Source: an uncultured Lachnospiraceae bacterium (GTDB lineage: Bacteria > Bacillota > Clostridia > Lachnospirales > Lachnospiraceae). From it: DNA of 21,111 bases. The translations under genes and the position numbers were made by a program. This document shows positions 1-7,598 of the stretch, piece by piece. Each line of letters starts with the position of its first letter. The first letter of the stretch is position 1. Below the pieces are notes generated by a model, which saw only the letters and a list, made by a program, of their open reading frames with translations, was not told the DNA's origin and made no database searches. Location of the stretch: contig CAKRGM010000042.1 in the NCBI GenBank assembly GCA_934330725.1, forward strand, positions 1 through 21,111, read 5' to 3'.

Positions 1-75
1 TTTACCTTATCGCAAAGAAATCAGCTTAAATTTTAGTACTATTAGTGCGAATTATTTTTACCTTTCAAAGCTGTT

Positions 76-173
76 TTAGCTTTTATATTTAAAATCACAA
101 TTATAATATCTTATTATAATATTTATATCTTATTATACTTACTATTTATTATATTTTATTTTATTATATTTTA
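76..173. other. Extremely AT-rich tail downstream of the fliB-like gene
   Basis: This stretch is almost pure A and T, with recurring TTATTATA-like words and near-repeats of TATATTTTATT. It begins just after a short dyad (AAAGCT..AGCTTT on the minus strand, about 67-97) and runs into the stop codon of the lysine-methylase gene. It may act as a weak transcription end or merely be low-complexity spacer. No gene is seen in it. Confidence 0.4.
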
Positions 174-1391
174 TTATGATAACAGCTCATCAAGTATAAT
201 CATAAGTGCAGAAATATTTTCATATCTGAATATTTCATCGAATATAAATTCCTCATAGAGTTGTTCAATATTATCTTCATCATATTCAACTTCCCTTGAA
301 AATATATGAACAGAATCAAACAGATGTTTATCTTCAATATGCTTATCATTACTCAGCCACCTTACAAAATTCATATTATACAGGACAATAATATTTGAAA
401 TGGTAAGTACTGCTTTATGAAAACAGTCATGATCATAGGTTGTTTTCATAAAATACCTGAAAATAAAATACTTTATTATATTAAGATATCTGCGTTCATT
501 AGCTTTATCTGCCTTATAAAACTCTATAAACAGACTTTTATATTTTCCCTCTGTTATGCTGTCATTTTCATAGACAGAGTCAAAAATACTGTTCATTTCA
601 TTATTCCAGTCATCATTTAACACTTCAAGCTCTGAATACGGATACAATATTTTTACAATATTCTCCTTCAAATCATCTCGTTGTACGCAGATACTGTCTG
701 CTATGTTTTTATCTAAGCTGTTATCCGGATTATCAGACACAGCCGTGTCATGACTTTTAAGTCCGTTATGATTATCAAAAATATTTAAACTGTCAAGACT
801 TTCATAGTCATTTGTATTAATACATTTTTGTATCTCATTGCAAATGTATAAAATGCTATTCAACTTGGAAAATAATGTACAGCTGTCATCTTCAATAAGT
901 TCAAAAATCTTTCTACGTATTGCAAAAAGTCCTTCCGCAAGCTGATTATCATATTCCGGATCATCAACAAACTCCTCGTCACATTTAAGCATATCAATAG
1001 ATAACTTTTGGGAATCATTTAAAATAATAGATGCTGCTTCTTCACAGGCAAGTCCAATCCCTGTCTCTTTAATGTGTCCGAAATATTCAGAATACCGTGG
1101 AAACTGTGTACAGACAACCCCCATCTTATCTTCACCGAGTTCCTGATAAATCTCGCAGAGATTACGTTCATCTAAAAAAGGACATTTTCCATTAAAAAGT
1201 TTAAAACAGTAAGCATCTGTTTTTGTTATTGAATTACGGAGTCTGTCGCCAAACGGCCCCTTTAACTTAAGATAATATTCAGCCGTTTCATCATCAATAT
1301 CAATCTGCCATCCCCCAACACAACAATTATCCTTACATTCTGACGCAATACAATGAAAATCTTTATAATAATGTGGAACCTGTTTTAACAT
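174..1391 (-). CDS. fliB: FliB-like flagellin lysine-N-methylase family protein
   Basis: The 405-residue protein begins with the cysteine-rich N-terminal region typical of the FliB family. Cysteines are visible at about residues 14, 19, 23, 24, 62, 70, 79 and 94, around a DNCCVGGWQIDID block and a later CTQFPR block. In Salmonella FliB methylates lysines of flagellin, and the cysteines are thought to bind a metal cluster. Clostridial relatives are often annotated as flagellin lysine-N-methylases whatever their context. The start follows a good site (GAGAGG) that overlaps the end of the upstream ybaK-like gene, five bases away, so the two are probably cotranscribed. No flagellar gene is in the window, so the substrate here is uncertain. 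The C-terminal half is acidic and poorly conserved. Confidence 0.8.
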   Translation of the reverse strand: MLKQVPHYYKDFHCIASECKDNCCVGGWQIDIDDETAEYYLKLKGPFGDRLRNSITKTDAYCFKLFNGKCPFLDERNLCEIYQELGEDKMGVVCTQFPRYSEYFGHIKETGIGLACEEAASIILNDSQKLSIDMLKCDEEFVDDPEYDNQLAEGLFAIRRKIFELIEDDSCTLFSKLNSILYICNEIQKCINTNDYESLDSLNIFDNHNGLKSHDTAVSDNPDNSLDKNIADSICVQRDDLKENIVKILYPYSELEVLNDDWNNEMNSIFDSVYENDSITEGKYKSLFIEFYKADKANERRYLNIIKYFIFRYFMKTTYDHDCFHKAVLTISNIIVLYNMNFVRWLSNDKHIEDKHLFDSVHIFSREVEYDEDNIEQLYEEFIFDEIFRYENISALMIILDELLS

Positions 1392-1396
1392 CCAAA

Positions 1397-1873
1397 TTAC
1401 CTCTCTGTAATAACATCCGCAGTTTCAAACCGGATTACTTTGTTAACATCCTGAAGAGACAGTTCTACCTGATAACCAATTTTACCACCGCTGAAATATA
1501 TAGTATCAAAATCGGCAGCCTCTTTCTGAAATACTGTCTTAAACTGTTTCTTCATTCCGATTGGTGAACACCCTCCATGTATATATCCAGTAAGTGGAAG
1601 AAGTTCCTTTGATTTAAGCATTTCAATTGATTTTTCACCTACCGCTTTCGCAGCCTTTTTTAAATCAAGTTCACAGTCAACAGGTATAACAAATACATAA
1701 TTATTCTTTGATTTACCTGCTGTTACAAGTGTTTTAAATACCCTGGCCGGATCCTCATTTAAAGCCCTGGCTACTTCAACACCACCAACTGCATCTGTAT
1801 TTGTATAATTATGTGGTGTATATTTAATTTTCTTTTTATCTAATATTCTCATTACATTTGTCTTATCTTCCAT
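1397..1873 (-). CDS. ybaK: Cys-tRNA(Pro) deacylase, YbaK/EbsC family
   Basis: This 158-residue protein has the usual length and layout of YbaK/EbsC. The N-terminal MRILDKKKIKY segment is followed by the VFKTLV strand, a basic DLKKAAKAVG helix, and the glycine-rich GYIHGGCSPIGMKK segment that forms the substrate pocket. The family hydrolyses Cys-tRNA(Pro) made in error by prolyl-tRNA synthetase, acting in trans in the cytoplasm. The start follows a GGGGAT site seven bases upstream. The gene lies five bases before the fliB-like gene and about 140 bases after the flavodoxin gene. A second tRNA(Pro)-editing type protein is encoded at about 8.8-9.35 kb. Family assignment is firm; the exact editing substrate is inferred from the family. 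Confidence 0.9.
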   Translation of the reverse strand: MEDKTNVMRILDKKKIKYTPHNYTNTDAVGGVEVARALNEDPARVFKTLVTAGKSKNNYVFVIPVDCELDLKKAAKAVGEKSIEMLKSKELLPLTGYIHGGCSPIGMKKQFKTVFQKEAADFDTIYFSGGKIGYQVELSLQDVNKVIRFETADVITER

Positions 1874-2011
1874 TTTAATCCCCAGCTTTGATTCTGATTC
1901 TAATTATGATCTTAATTCAGCTTTTTATTTTGAATTTTAATTCTGATTACTCAGGCGCTTTGCCCCTGCATAATTACAAACTACATATAAAATAATGTTT
2001 ATTACTATCTT

Positions 2012-2428
2012 TTATTTTCTAAGAATATTCTTTGCAAAATCATATGCATTCTGCAAATCTTTTTCATCCGGCTTTCCAATATTTAAAGCAGCAAGCTGTC
2101 CTTTACAATAAAAGAATTCTTTTTCTGAACGGATGTTTTTTAATTTTAACGCTCTTTTTACCAGCTTATAGGCTCTTTTCTTAAAAAGCCCTGATGTTGA
2201 AAATATCACAACACGCTTAACATGCTTTGGATTTAACGAATTAATAAATTTAATTACTGATTCATCTATTCCCATCTTATAAACTGCAGCACCAATAAAA
2301 AGCACATTGACACTTCCGTTCAAACCTGCTGTAACCGGTTCTGCCTTACATTTAGCAGCTTCAGCTATTTTTTCAGCTACTTTTTTTGTATTTCCTGTCT
2401 TAGAATAAAATCGAACTGCATTAACCAT
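2012..2428 (-). CDS. Flavodoxin-like protein
   Basis: The 138-residue protein starts with a strand ending in the FMN phosphate-binding loop SKTGNT at residues 9-14. This is followed by an amphipathic helix and alternating strands (VLFIGAAVY, RVVIFSTSG) as in the flavodoxin fold. FMN-binding proteins of this kind carry electrons in the cytoplasm. The KKRAYK segment and short length resemble flavodoxin-domain proteins related to protoporphyrinogen oxidase HemG, but the specific partner cannot be named. A GAGAGGTG ribosome site lies about 12 bases upstream, just after the stop of the preceding membrane protein gene (about 20 bases away), so the two probably share a transcript. Confidence 0.8.
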   Translation of the reverse strand: MVNAVRFYSKTGNTKKVAEKIAEAAKCKAEPVTAGLNGSVNVLFIGAAVYKMGIDESVIKFINSLNPKHVKRVVIFSTSGLFKKRAYKLVKRALKLKNIRSEKEFFYCKGQLAALNIGKPDEKDLQNAYDFAKNILRK

Positions 2429-2450
2429 GATTATTTATCACACCTCTCCA

Positions 2451-2870
2451 TCAGGCACATTTTCTTATAAAATAAACTAATATCTTATCTTTTTCAACCT
2501 TTATCTTTTTTAGCTGTATTGTTCCAGTCAAAACTTCCTGCTGCATATTCTGTACGAAATATTTCCTTAACAGCTGTCTAAGCTGTACTGCCTTTGACCG
2601 TTTAAGTGCAGCATATATAAATATCACCATAAATAACAGCACCTTTACAGGCAATGGTACATTATACCAAAGTAAAACCGCTGTATTAGTAGAGCAGAAC
2701 ATAATAAATGTGCATATAAATATTGAATAAATGATTGCATGAATATATGCCCTGACCCAGTTGTTAAGATTCAACACTTTAAGCATTGGGAAAAAATCAT
2801 GATAATTCCTTGATTCCTCTGGTGTAATATTTAATTCATATTTCTCTAAAAAACTGCCATTTTTATTCAT
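2451..2870 (-). CDS. Small membrane protein of unknown function
   Basis: I do not recognise the family. The 139-residue protein has a polar N-terminus of about 38 residues and two hydrophobic segments at roughly residues 41-60 and 74-89, separated by a short loop. A basic tail of about 50 residues ends with a predicted beta-like segment (KIKVEKDKILVYFI). This layout resembles YcxB-type small membrane proteins, but that is only a topological likeness. The start has a good GGAAGG site seven bases upstream. It lies about 30 bases after the methionine-cycle gene and 20 bases before the flavodoxin gene, so it looks like the middle gene of a three-gene transcript. Confidence 0.6.
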   Translation of the reverse strand: MNKNGSFLEKYELNITPEESRNYHDFFPMLKVLNLNNWVRAYIHAIIYSIFICTFIMFCSTNTAVLLWYNVPLPVKVLLFMVIFIYAALKRSKAVQLRQLLRKYFVQNMQQEVLTGTIQLKKIKVEKDKILVYFIRKCA

Positions 2871-2902
2871 ATTCTCACCTTCCTGTCGGCTTGTTACACT
2901 GC

Positions 2903-4690
2903 TTATTTAAGAATTTTGTCAAGCATATGTACTCGGTTAAATGGAAATGAAAAATAGTATCCATCAACAAAATCTTTCGTAAAACCAATAACCTCCCTGG
3001 CTATCTCAATACCCATCTGCTCGCCTTCTTCTTTTGTAAAATCAGCTTTATATCTGCCAATTATTTCATCCGGAACCTCTATACCTGTCATTTCATTTTT
3101 CATAAATGATGCATTCTTAAGACTTACAAATGGCATTATTCCACAAAGTATTCTTGCGCCTGTTTCATCCTTGAAACGCTTTATCTTATTTGCCCCATTA
3201 ATATCAAAAACAGGCTGTGTCATAAAAAATGTAGCTCCCGCTGCCTGCTTTTTCTTCACACGGTTAATTTCATGGTCAATTTTAGGTCTGTTCTGATTAA
3301 TTGCGCCTCCATATACTATCGGAGAAGCAGCAAACTGCTCCTCATTCATATTATCAATAATGTTCATAAGCCCTACAGAATCAAAATTAAACACAGCCTT
3401 AACCGCCTGTCTTACAACGACCGGAATCGGATCTCCCGTTATTACCAGGAAATTATTGATGTCATTAATATGTGCACCCAAAAGCTGTGACTTAATAGCA
3501 ATTGCATTTTTATCTCTGCAGCATAAATGCGGCATTACACAAAGTCCTGTCTTTTTTGCAACTTTTTCAGCCATTAATATTGAATCAGCTCTTGTTCTTC
3601 CAGATGGCGAATCCGGGAATGTAACAACATCAACTCCACTGTTTTCAAGTATACAGGCTGCATCCATAAGCTTTTTATCATCACTTCCCAATGGCGGTGC
3701 AAGCTCTACGGCAATAAGCTTTTCTCCATTCTTTTTATTTCTGTAAAATGCATTGTCAGCAACCTTTACGCTCTTTGTTTTATGTATCTGCTTTTTAAAA
3801 TGATTACTTACATTGTCAAGATCAATTTTTTCTCCAAGCTGCTTTATATATTCAGGTGTTGTACCACAGCATCCGCCAATTATATCAGCCCCAAGTTTCA
3901 CAATATCATTTACTTTTGAAACAAAATACTCGATATTATCATTTGCAAATATCATTCTGTTACTTATACGTTGAGGATATCCGGCATTCGGAAGTGCAGT
4001 TATATATTTGTCAGTAGACAAATCCATTCCGGCCATAATCTGATGCATATGTCCAGGACCAACACCACAGTTAAAGCCCAATGCGTCAATCTCATCAACA
4101 TTATTTGCCATTTCAAACAGCTTTCTTGCACTGAGACCTGATCTGCTAAATCCAAACTGTGTAACACTGAATTGTGTAATTACAAATATATCTGAATTAT
4201 CCTTAATATATTTAATTGCCGGCAAAATATCATCAATATCCGGAAATGTTTCAAACACAATTACATGTACCCCGCACTCAATGAATATCCGGGCTATTTT
4301 TATATATTCATCCTGTACCTGTGCCTTAAGTGACATATCTTCATATGGAATCGGTCCAATATCTCCTGCGACATATGCATTATTCCGGGAAGCTTTAAAC
4401 GCTATTCTGCATGCCGCTTCAATGTTACTTTTTAAATCAGAAAATTCACTTTCAAGTATTATCGTATTACTTGCAAATGTATTTGTTCTTATAAGCATAG
4501 CTCCGGCATCAACATACGCTTTATGTATTCTGTACACTATATCCGGGTCAGAAATATTTGCGCCTTCCGGAAACTTCTGAAAATTATTAATTGAAGAAAA
4601 ATAAGTACCAAATGCTCCATCACATATTATTTTACTCTTTTTTAAAAATTCGGAAATTGTAATTTTACCTGTATCAAGTTCTTTATTCAT
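2903..4690 (-). CDS. Bifunctional homocysteine S-methyltransferase / methylenetetrahydrofolate reductase
   Basis: The 595-residue protein is a two-domain fusion like Bacillus YitJ. Residues about 15-290 form a homocysteine S-methyltransferase barrel, with the DGAFGTY start and the zinc-ligand pattern FNC (Cys208) and GGCCGTTP (Cys274-Cys275). Residues about 315-590 form a methylenetetrahydrofolate reductase barrel that uses FAD, with the segments VELAPPLG, VITGDP and FFMTQPVFD. Together the domains would make methyl-tetrahydrofolate and methylate homocysteine to methionine. The protein has no cobalamin-binding domain of MetH type. The start is preceded by an AGGTGG site, and a good promoter lies 40-70 bases upstream. 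No SAM or S-box riboswitch fits in the roughly 30-base leader. It is the first gene of a probable transcript with the small membrane protein and the flavodoxin. Confidence 0.9.
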   Translation of the reverse strand: MNKELDTGKITISEFLKKSKIICDGAFGTYFSSINNFQKFPEGANISDPDIVYRIHKAYVDAGAMLIRTNTFASNTIILESEFSDLKSNIEAACRIAFKASRNNAYVAGDIGPIPYEDMSLKAQVQDEYIKIARIFIECGVHVIVFETFPDIDDILPAIKYIKDNSDIFVITQFSVTQFGFSRSGLSARKLFEMANNVDEIDALGFNCGVGPGHMHQIMAGMDLSTDKYITALPNAGYPQRISNRMIFANDNIEYFVSKVNDIVKLGADIIGGCCGTTPEYIKQLGEKIDLDNVSNHFKKQIHKTKSVKVADNAFYRNKKNGEKLIAVELAPPLGSDDKKLMDAACILENSGVDVVTFPDSPSGRTRADSILMAEKVAKKTGLCVMPHLCCRDKNAIAIKSQLLGAHINDINNFLVITGDPIPVVVRQAVKAVFNFDSVGLMNIIDNMNEEQFAASPIVYGGAINQNRPKIDHEINRVKKKQAAGATFFMTQPVFDINGANKIKRFKDETGARILCGIMPFVSLKNASFMKNEMTGIEVPDEIIGRYKADFTKEEGEQMGIEIAREVIGFTKDFVDGYYFSFPFNRVHMLDKILK

Positions 4691-4729
4691 TTAATCCACC
4701 TGTTTAATAATATCATTTATGTAACTGCT

Positions 4730-4758
4730 ATTTTAACACATGAACAAGGATTTGTGAA
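4730..4758 (-). promoter_or_regulatory. Sigma-70 type promoter for the methionine-cycle gene
   Basis: On the minus strand TTCACA is followed after exactly 17 bases by TAAAAT, with a TG just upstream of the -10 box (extended -10). Transcription would begin near 4723, giving a leader of about 30 bases. The rest of the 4691-4947 gap holds two short T-runs with near-identical flanks (GGTATTTTTTTAA and GATATTTTTTTAA) and no gene. Confidence 0.65.
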
Positions 4759-4928
4759 TTAATTGTTGTGTTAATATACTTAATGGTATTTTTTTAAGCA
4801 ATTCCGATACAGATATTAAGCCTGACAAAACTGTAAATATGCCGGCAATGATATTTTTTTAACAAGAACTTTTACCAGACGAAAAAAATGACACTATACG
4901 CTTAATATGCTATTACAGACGGATAGAC

Positions 4929-4970
4929 AAAACAGCTGTATAACGCTTTAAGCGCTATACAGCTGTTTTA
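4929..4970. terminator. Long hairpin terminator overlapping the end of the PucR-like gene
   Basis: An inverted repeat with arms of about 19-20 bases (AAAACAGCTGTATA..CGCTT against AAGCG..TATACAGCTGTTTT), one mismatch and almost no loop spans the last codons and stop of the regulator gene. On the minus strand the right arm ends in GTTTTG, as expected for an intrinsic terminator. The A-rich 5' arm also gives a T-run on the plus strand, so it could work both ways. It ends the regulator transcript before the methionine-cycle promoter. Confidence 0.75.
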
Positions 4971-5769
4971 TCTGACATATATCAAGTGCAACCGCCAGCT
5001 TATTTCTTTCTGCAAAGCTTTTTATATCAATTCCAAGTATTTTTTGTATTTTTTTCAGCTTTTCATTTACAGTATTTAAATGTACCATTAACTCCTGTGC
5101 AGTATCGTATACACTGCAGTTATTTGCAAAATATATTTTTAAAGTATAATGCAGGTTTGTACCATTAGCATTGTCGTAATCGTCAACAGGCTTAAGCATT
5201 TTATTGTAATAGCCTTCAAGGCACTGATAATTGTTAATATTCAGTAAGAGACTGTCAAGATCGGAAATGTCATATTTCTGAATATCATCCTCATTTTCTC
5301 TTAACTTTAACAATGCTGCAATCTTACCAGCCATGATATAACTATCCTCAATGTCATGTATTCCCTTTACAGTATTACCGATACCTGTAAACACAACCTC
5401 AAATGACTCAAGTTCATCTGTGACATTATTCTGAAAATTCTTTACAACAGAATAGCATTCCTTTTCATTCATATTTTTAAATATCATGATTATTTCATTT
5501 TTCTGAATAAAAAGTGATGCACGCCTGGTAATACTGTTTAATATAACCTTATACTTTCCATACAATGCTTCTAATCTTTCATCTGAAATGTCCGTATAAA
5601 TATAAGGTTCATCTTCTACTATATGCCGTACACATACCAGCATCACTGCTACTGTATAATCATCTTCTTCTGATTTACTGTCTTTATCTGCCAATACTTC
5701 CTTTTCCTGCAGTTTAAAAAGCTGAAATGCAGGATTTAATTTTGCAAATTCTGTTTTCACCTTAATCAT
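4948..5769 (-). CDS. PucR/CdaR-like transcriptional regulator with C-terminal helix-turn-helix
   Basis: The 273-residue protein ends in a PucR-type DNA-binding helix-turn-helix (HTH_30), with DTAQELMVHLNTVNEKLKKI near residues 222-241 followed by ILGID. The middle (about 60-170) has the alternating pattern of the GGDEF-like CdaR domain often found in these regulators (IFKNMNE, VVFTGIGNTVKGI, DIEDSYIMAGKIAALL). No N-terminal PucR sensory domain is present, so it is shorter than standard PucR proteins (about 400-550 residues). The purine permease gene lies just upstream, and PucR regulators often control purine use, so purine control is a reasonable inference. AAAGGA abuts the ATG directly, so translation more likely starts at the in-frame GTG at 5760. 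The last codons form part of a terminator hairpin. Confidence 0.7.
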   Translation of the reverse strand: MIKVKTEFAKLNPAFQLFKLQEKEVLADKDSKSEEDDYTVAVMLVCVRHIVEDEPYIYTDISDERLEALYGKYKVILNSITRRASLFIQKNEIIMIFKNMNEKECYSVVKNFQNNVTDELESFEVVFTGIGNTVKGIHDIEDSYIMAGKIAALLKLRENEDDIQKYDISDLDSLLLNINNYQCLEGYYNKMLKPVDDYDNANGTNLHYTLKIYFANNCSVYDTAQELMVHLNTVNEKLKKIQKILGIDIKSFAERNKLAVALDICQIKQLYSA

Positions 5770-5813
5770 TCCTTTTCTAATTATTATATATTTTGTTAAA
5801 CTAAAATTACCCG

Positions 5814-5857
5814 TTTAAAAAAATAAAGATGGCAGACATTACATGTCCGCCACCTTT
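5814..5857 (-). terminator. Strong intrinsic terminator after the purine permease gene
   Basis: Reading the minus strand, a 15-base-pair stem (5825-5857) with a 3-base loop is followed by ATTTTTTT. The two imperfect positions are G-U wobbles when read as minus-strand RNA, but A-C mismatches on the plus strand. This shows that the minus strand is the intended one. It lies about 150 bases beyond the permease stop and separates that gene from the regulator. Confidence 0.85.
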
Positions 5858-5980
5858 GGCTAAATCTATATTTAACTAAAGTCAATATAACATTATTCAG
5901 GCAAAATAACAAGGAGTTTATATTTCTTTTATATTTTAAATACAATTCAAGACTTATATCTTAAATTTAAAATACAGAAA

Positions 5981-6001
5981 AAGAAAATAGTTTATTTTCT
6001 T
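5981..6001 (-). terminator. Weak AT-only hairpin just after the permease stop
   Basis: Nine-base arms (AAGAAAATA / TATTTTCTT) around a 3-base loop lie two bases after the stop codon and are followed on the minus strand by a T-rich run. The stem has only two G-C pairs, so it may protect the 3' end rather than stop transcription. Confidence 0.35.
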
Positions 6002-6003
6002 AA

Positions 6004-7401
6004 TTAATGTGTTACAAAGAACATAATTGCAAATAAAATTCCTATAACCCATGTAAACGGCTTTATCTCTTTTACTTTTCCTGTAAACAGTTTTACAAAT
6101 ATAAATGTTATTAATCCCAGTGCAATACCGTAACTTATATTATAGGCAAAAGGCATAATTGCAATCGTCATAAATGATGGAAGTGCGACTGAAGGATCTT
6201 CCCAGTCAATATTCTTTACACATGACATCATAAGCACACCTACATAAATAAGTGCAGCAGAAGTTGCACATGATGGAATAAGCGCTGAAATCGGACTTAA
6301 AAACATTGCAATGAAAAACAATGCTCCTGTGGTAAATGCTGTAAGACCTGTTTTACCACCCTCCGCAATACCTGCTGAAGACTCTACATATGTTGATACT
6401 GTTGAAGTACCGCAAATTGAACCACATACAGTTCCAACAGCATCAGATAACATTGCTTTATTAAAATTAGGAATTTCACCATCTTTTGTGAGAAGATTAC
6501 CTCTTGAACATGCACCGAATAATGTTCCTAATGTGTCAAACATATCTACAAGACAGAATGCTAAAGCAGTCGTAATAATCAGAATAACAAGTTCAGCATC
6601 AGAATGTCCTGAAAGATATGCACTAAAATCGAATCCTTCTGTAAATACCTTTAAAAATGCCTGATCTGCCCATTCTGAAAAAGCTGCAAATGGATTAAAG
6701 CTAAATGTTTCTTTTATTCCGTCAAAAAAGCCACTAACCATAATTCCACATATATAATAAATTACTGTACCACTGAGAATGCCCCATAAAACTGCACCTT
6801 TAATTTTTTTATAAGCAAGAACTGCTATTATTACAACTGAAAATACTGTTACAAGCATTGGAAATACTGACTCCCACGTTGCTGTTCCGCTGAAAACATT
6901 AAATGATGCAAGTGAAACACATGTCGATTCGTTAGGAACAATTATCTTTGCATCCTGTAAGCCAATAAAAGCAATAAAAAGCCCGATTCCGGCCGGGATT
7001 GCAATTCTAACGCAATCAGGAATTGCCGCAAAAATCTTTGAACGTATTCCTGAAACAGTAAGAATAACAAATACAATACCGTCAAATAATACAAGCACCA
7101 ATGCATTGGCATAAGAAAGTCCGAATGAGAAACATACTGTATAAACAAAGAACGCATTTAATCCCATTCCAGACGCCATGGCAAGTGGAAGATTTGCAAG
7201 AAATGCAAGCAACATAGTGCCAATAACAGCTGAAAGCGCTGTAGCAATATACATTGCATTATATGACACAACGCCCAGCTGTGCGAACATATTGGAATTA
7301 ACCATTAAGATATAAGCCATTGCCATGAATGTTGTTAGACCGGCAACTACCTCTGTTCTCACAGTTGAGCCTTTTTCTTTAACTTTAAAGAACTTTTCCA
7401 T
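6004..7401 (-). CDS. NCS2 family purine permease (AzgA/PbuG type)
   Basis: The 465-residue protein is a polytopic membrane transporter with about 12-14 hydrophobic segments. It starts with the hallmark of the adenine/guanine/hypoxanthine branch of NCS2: TEVVAGLTTFMAMAYILMVN, then the loop PLAMASGMGLNAFF. Later conserved blocks are FDTLGTLFG and the TSTVSTYVESSAGIAEGGKTGLTA segment (split here for length), which contribute to substrate binding in AzgA, PbuG and PbuO. It would import purine bases with protons. The start has an excellent GGAGG site, and a promoter lies about 100 bases upstream. The 5' leader does not show the purine riboswitch core that often controls such genes. The downstream PucR-like regulator may control it instead. 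Confidence 0.92.
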   Translation of the reverse strand: MEKFFKVKEKGSTVRTEVVAGLTTFMAMAYILMVNSNMFAQLGVVSYNAMYIATALSAVIGTMLLAFLANLPLAMASGMGLNAFFVYTVCFSFGLSYANALVLVLFDGIVFVILTVSGIRSKIFAAIPDCVRIAIPAGIGLFIAFIGLQDAKIIVPNESTCVSLASFNVFSGTATWESVFPMLVTVFSVVIIAVLAYKKIKGAVLWGILSGTVIYYICGIMVSGFFDGIKETFSFNPFAAFSEWADQAFLKVFTEGFDFSAYLSGHSDAELVILIITTALAFCLVDMFDTLGTLFGACSRGNLLTKDGEIPNFNKAMLSDAVGTVCGSICGTSTVSTYVESSAGIAEGGKTGLTAFTTGALFFIAMFLSPISALIPSCATSAALIYVGVLMMSCVKNIDWEDPSVALPSFMTIAIMPFAYNISYGIALGLITFIFVKLFTGKVKEIKPFTWVIGILFAIMFFVTH

Positions 7402-7494
7402 AAAAACTTTCCTCCATAATTTTTGTCAGATGAATAATTTAAAATTAAATAATGATGTTAATTTTATAAATATTTAAATACTGATATTGTTTTA

Positions 7495-7523
7495 ATTTTA
7501 TATAAATATTAGAATAATTTCAA
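7495..7523 (-). promoter_or_regulatory. Promoter for the purine permease gene
   Basis: On the minus strand TTGAAA is separated by 17 bases from TAAAAT (or by 15 from TATAAA). Transcription would start near 7488, leaving a leader of about 85 bases that is very AT-rich and has no recognisable riboswitch. Confidence 0.6.
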
Positions 7524-7575
7524 TATTTTTTTACATTTTATGTTGGAATTTTATGGTTTGTATGTTTATTAAATA

Positions 7576-7588
7576 ATCAGCGGCTGAT
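7576..7588 (-). terminator. Short dyad after the alcohol dehydrogenase gene
   Basis: ATCAGC-C-GCTGAT on the minus strand, followed by TATTTAATAAA, lies 10 bases after the stop codon. The loop is too tight for the full stem and the T-run is poor. It could be a weak terminator or an operator-like dyad upstream of the permease promoter. Confidence 0.3.
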
Positions 7589-7598
7589 GATTAATTTA

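Noticed and set aside
1874..2011. Copy of the structured repeat between the flavodoxin and ybaK genes
   Set aside because: Only a short imperfect dyad (CAGGCGC..GCCCCTG) is present, and none of the 58-base core is found.
3360..3746. 128-codon plus-strand frame inside the methionine-cycle gene
   Set aside because: It lies wholly opposite a well-recognised enzyme domain, has no family likeness and no ribosome site, so it is a shadow frame. The other long plus-strand frames in the window were dropped for the same reasons.
4691..4729. SAM or S-box riboswitch before the methionine-cycle gene
   Set aside because: The mapped promoter leaves only about 30 bases of leader, far too short.
7402..7494. 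Purine riboswitch in the leader of the NCS2 permease
   Set aside because: I looked for the conserved junction and loop sequences of the class and found none in this AT-rich leader.
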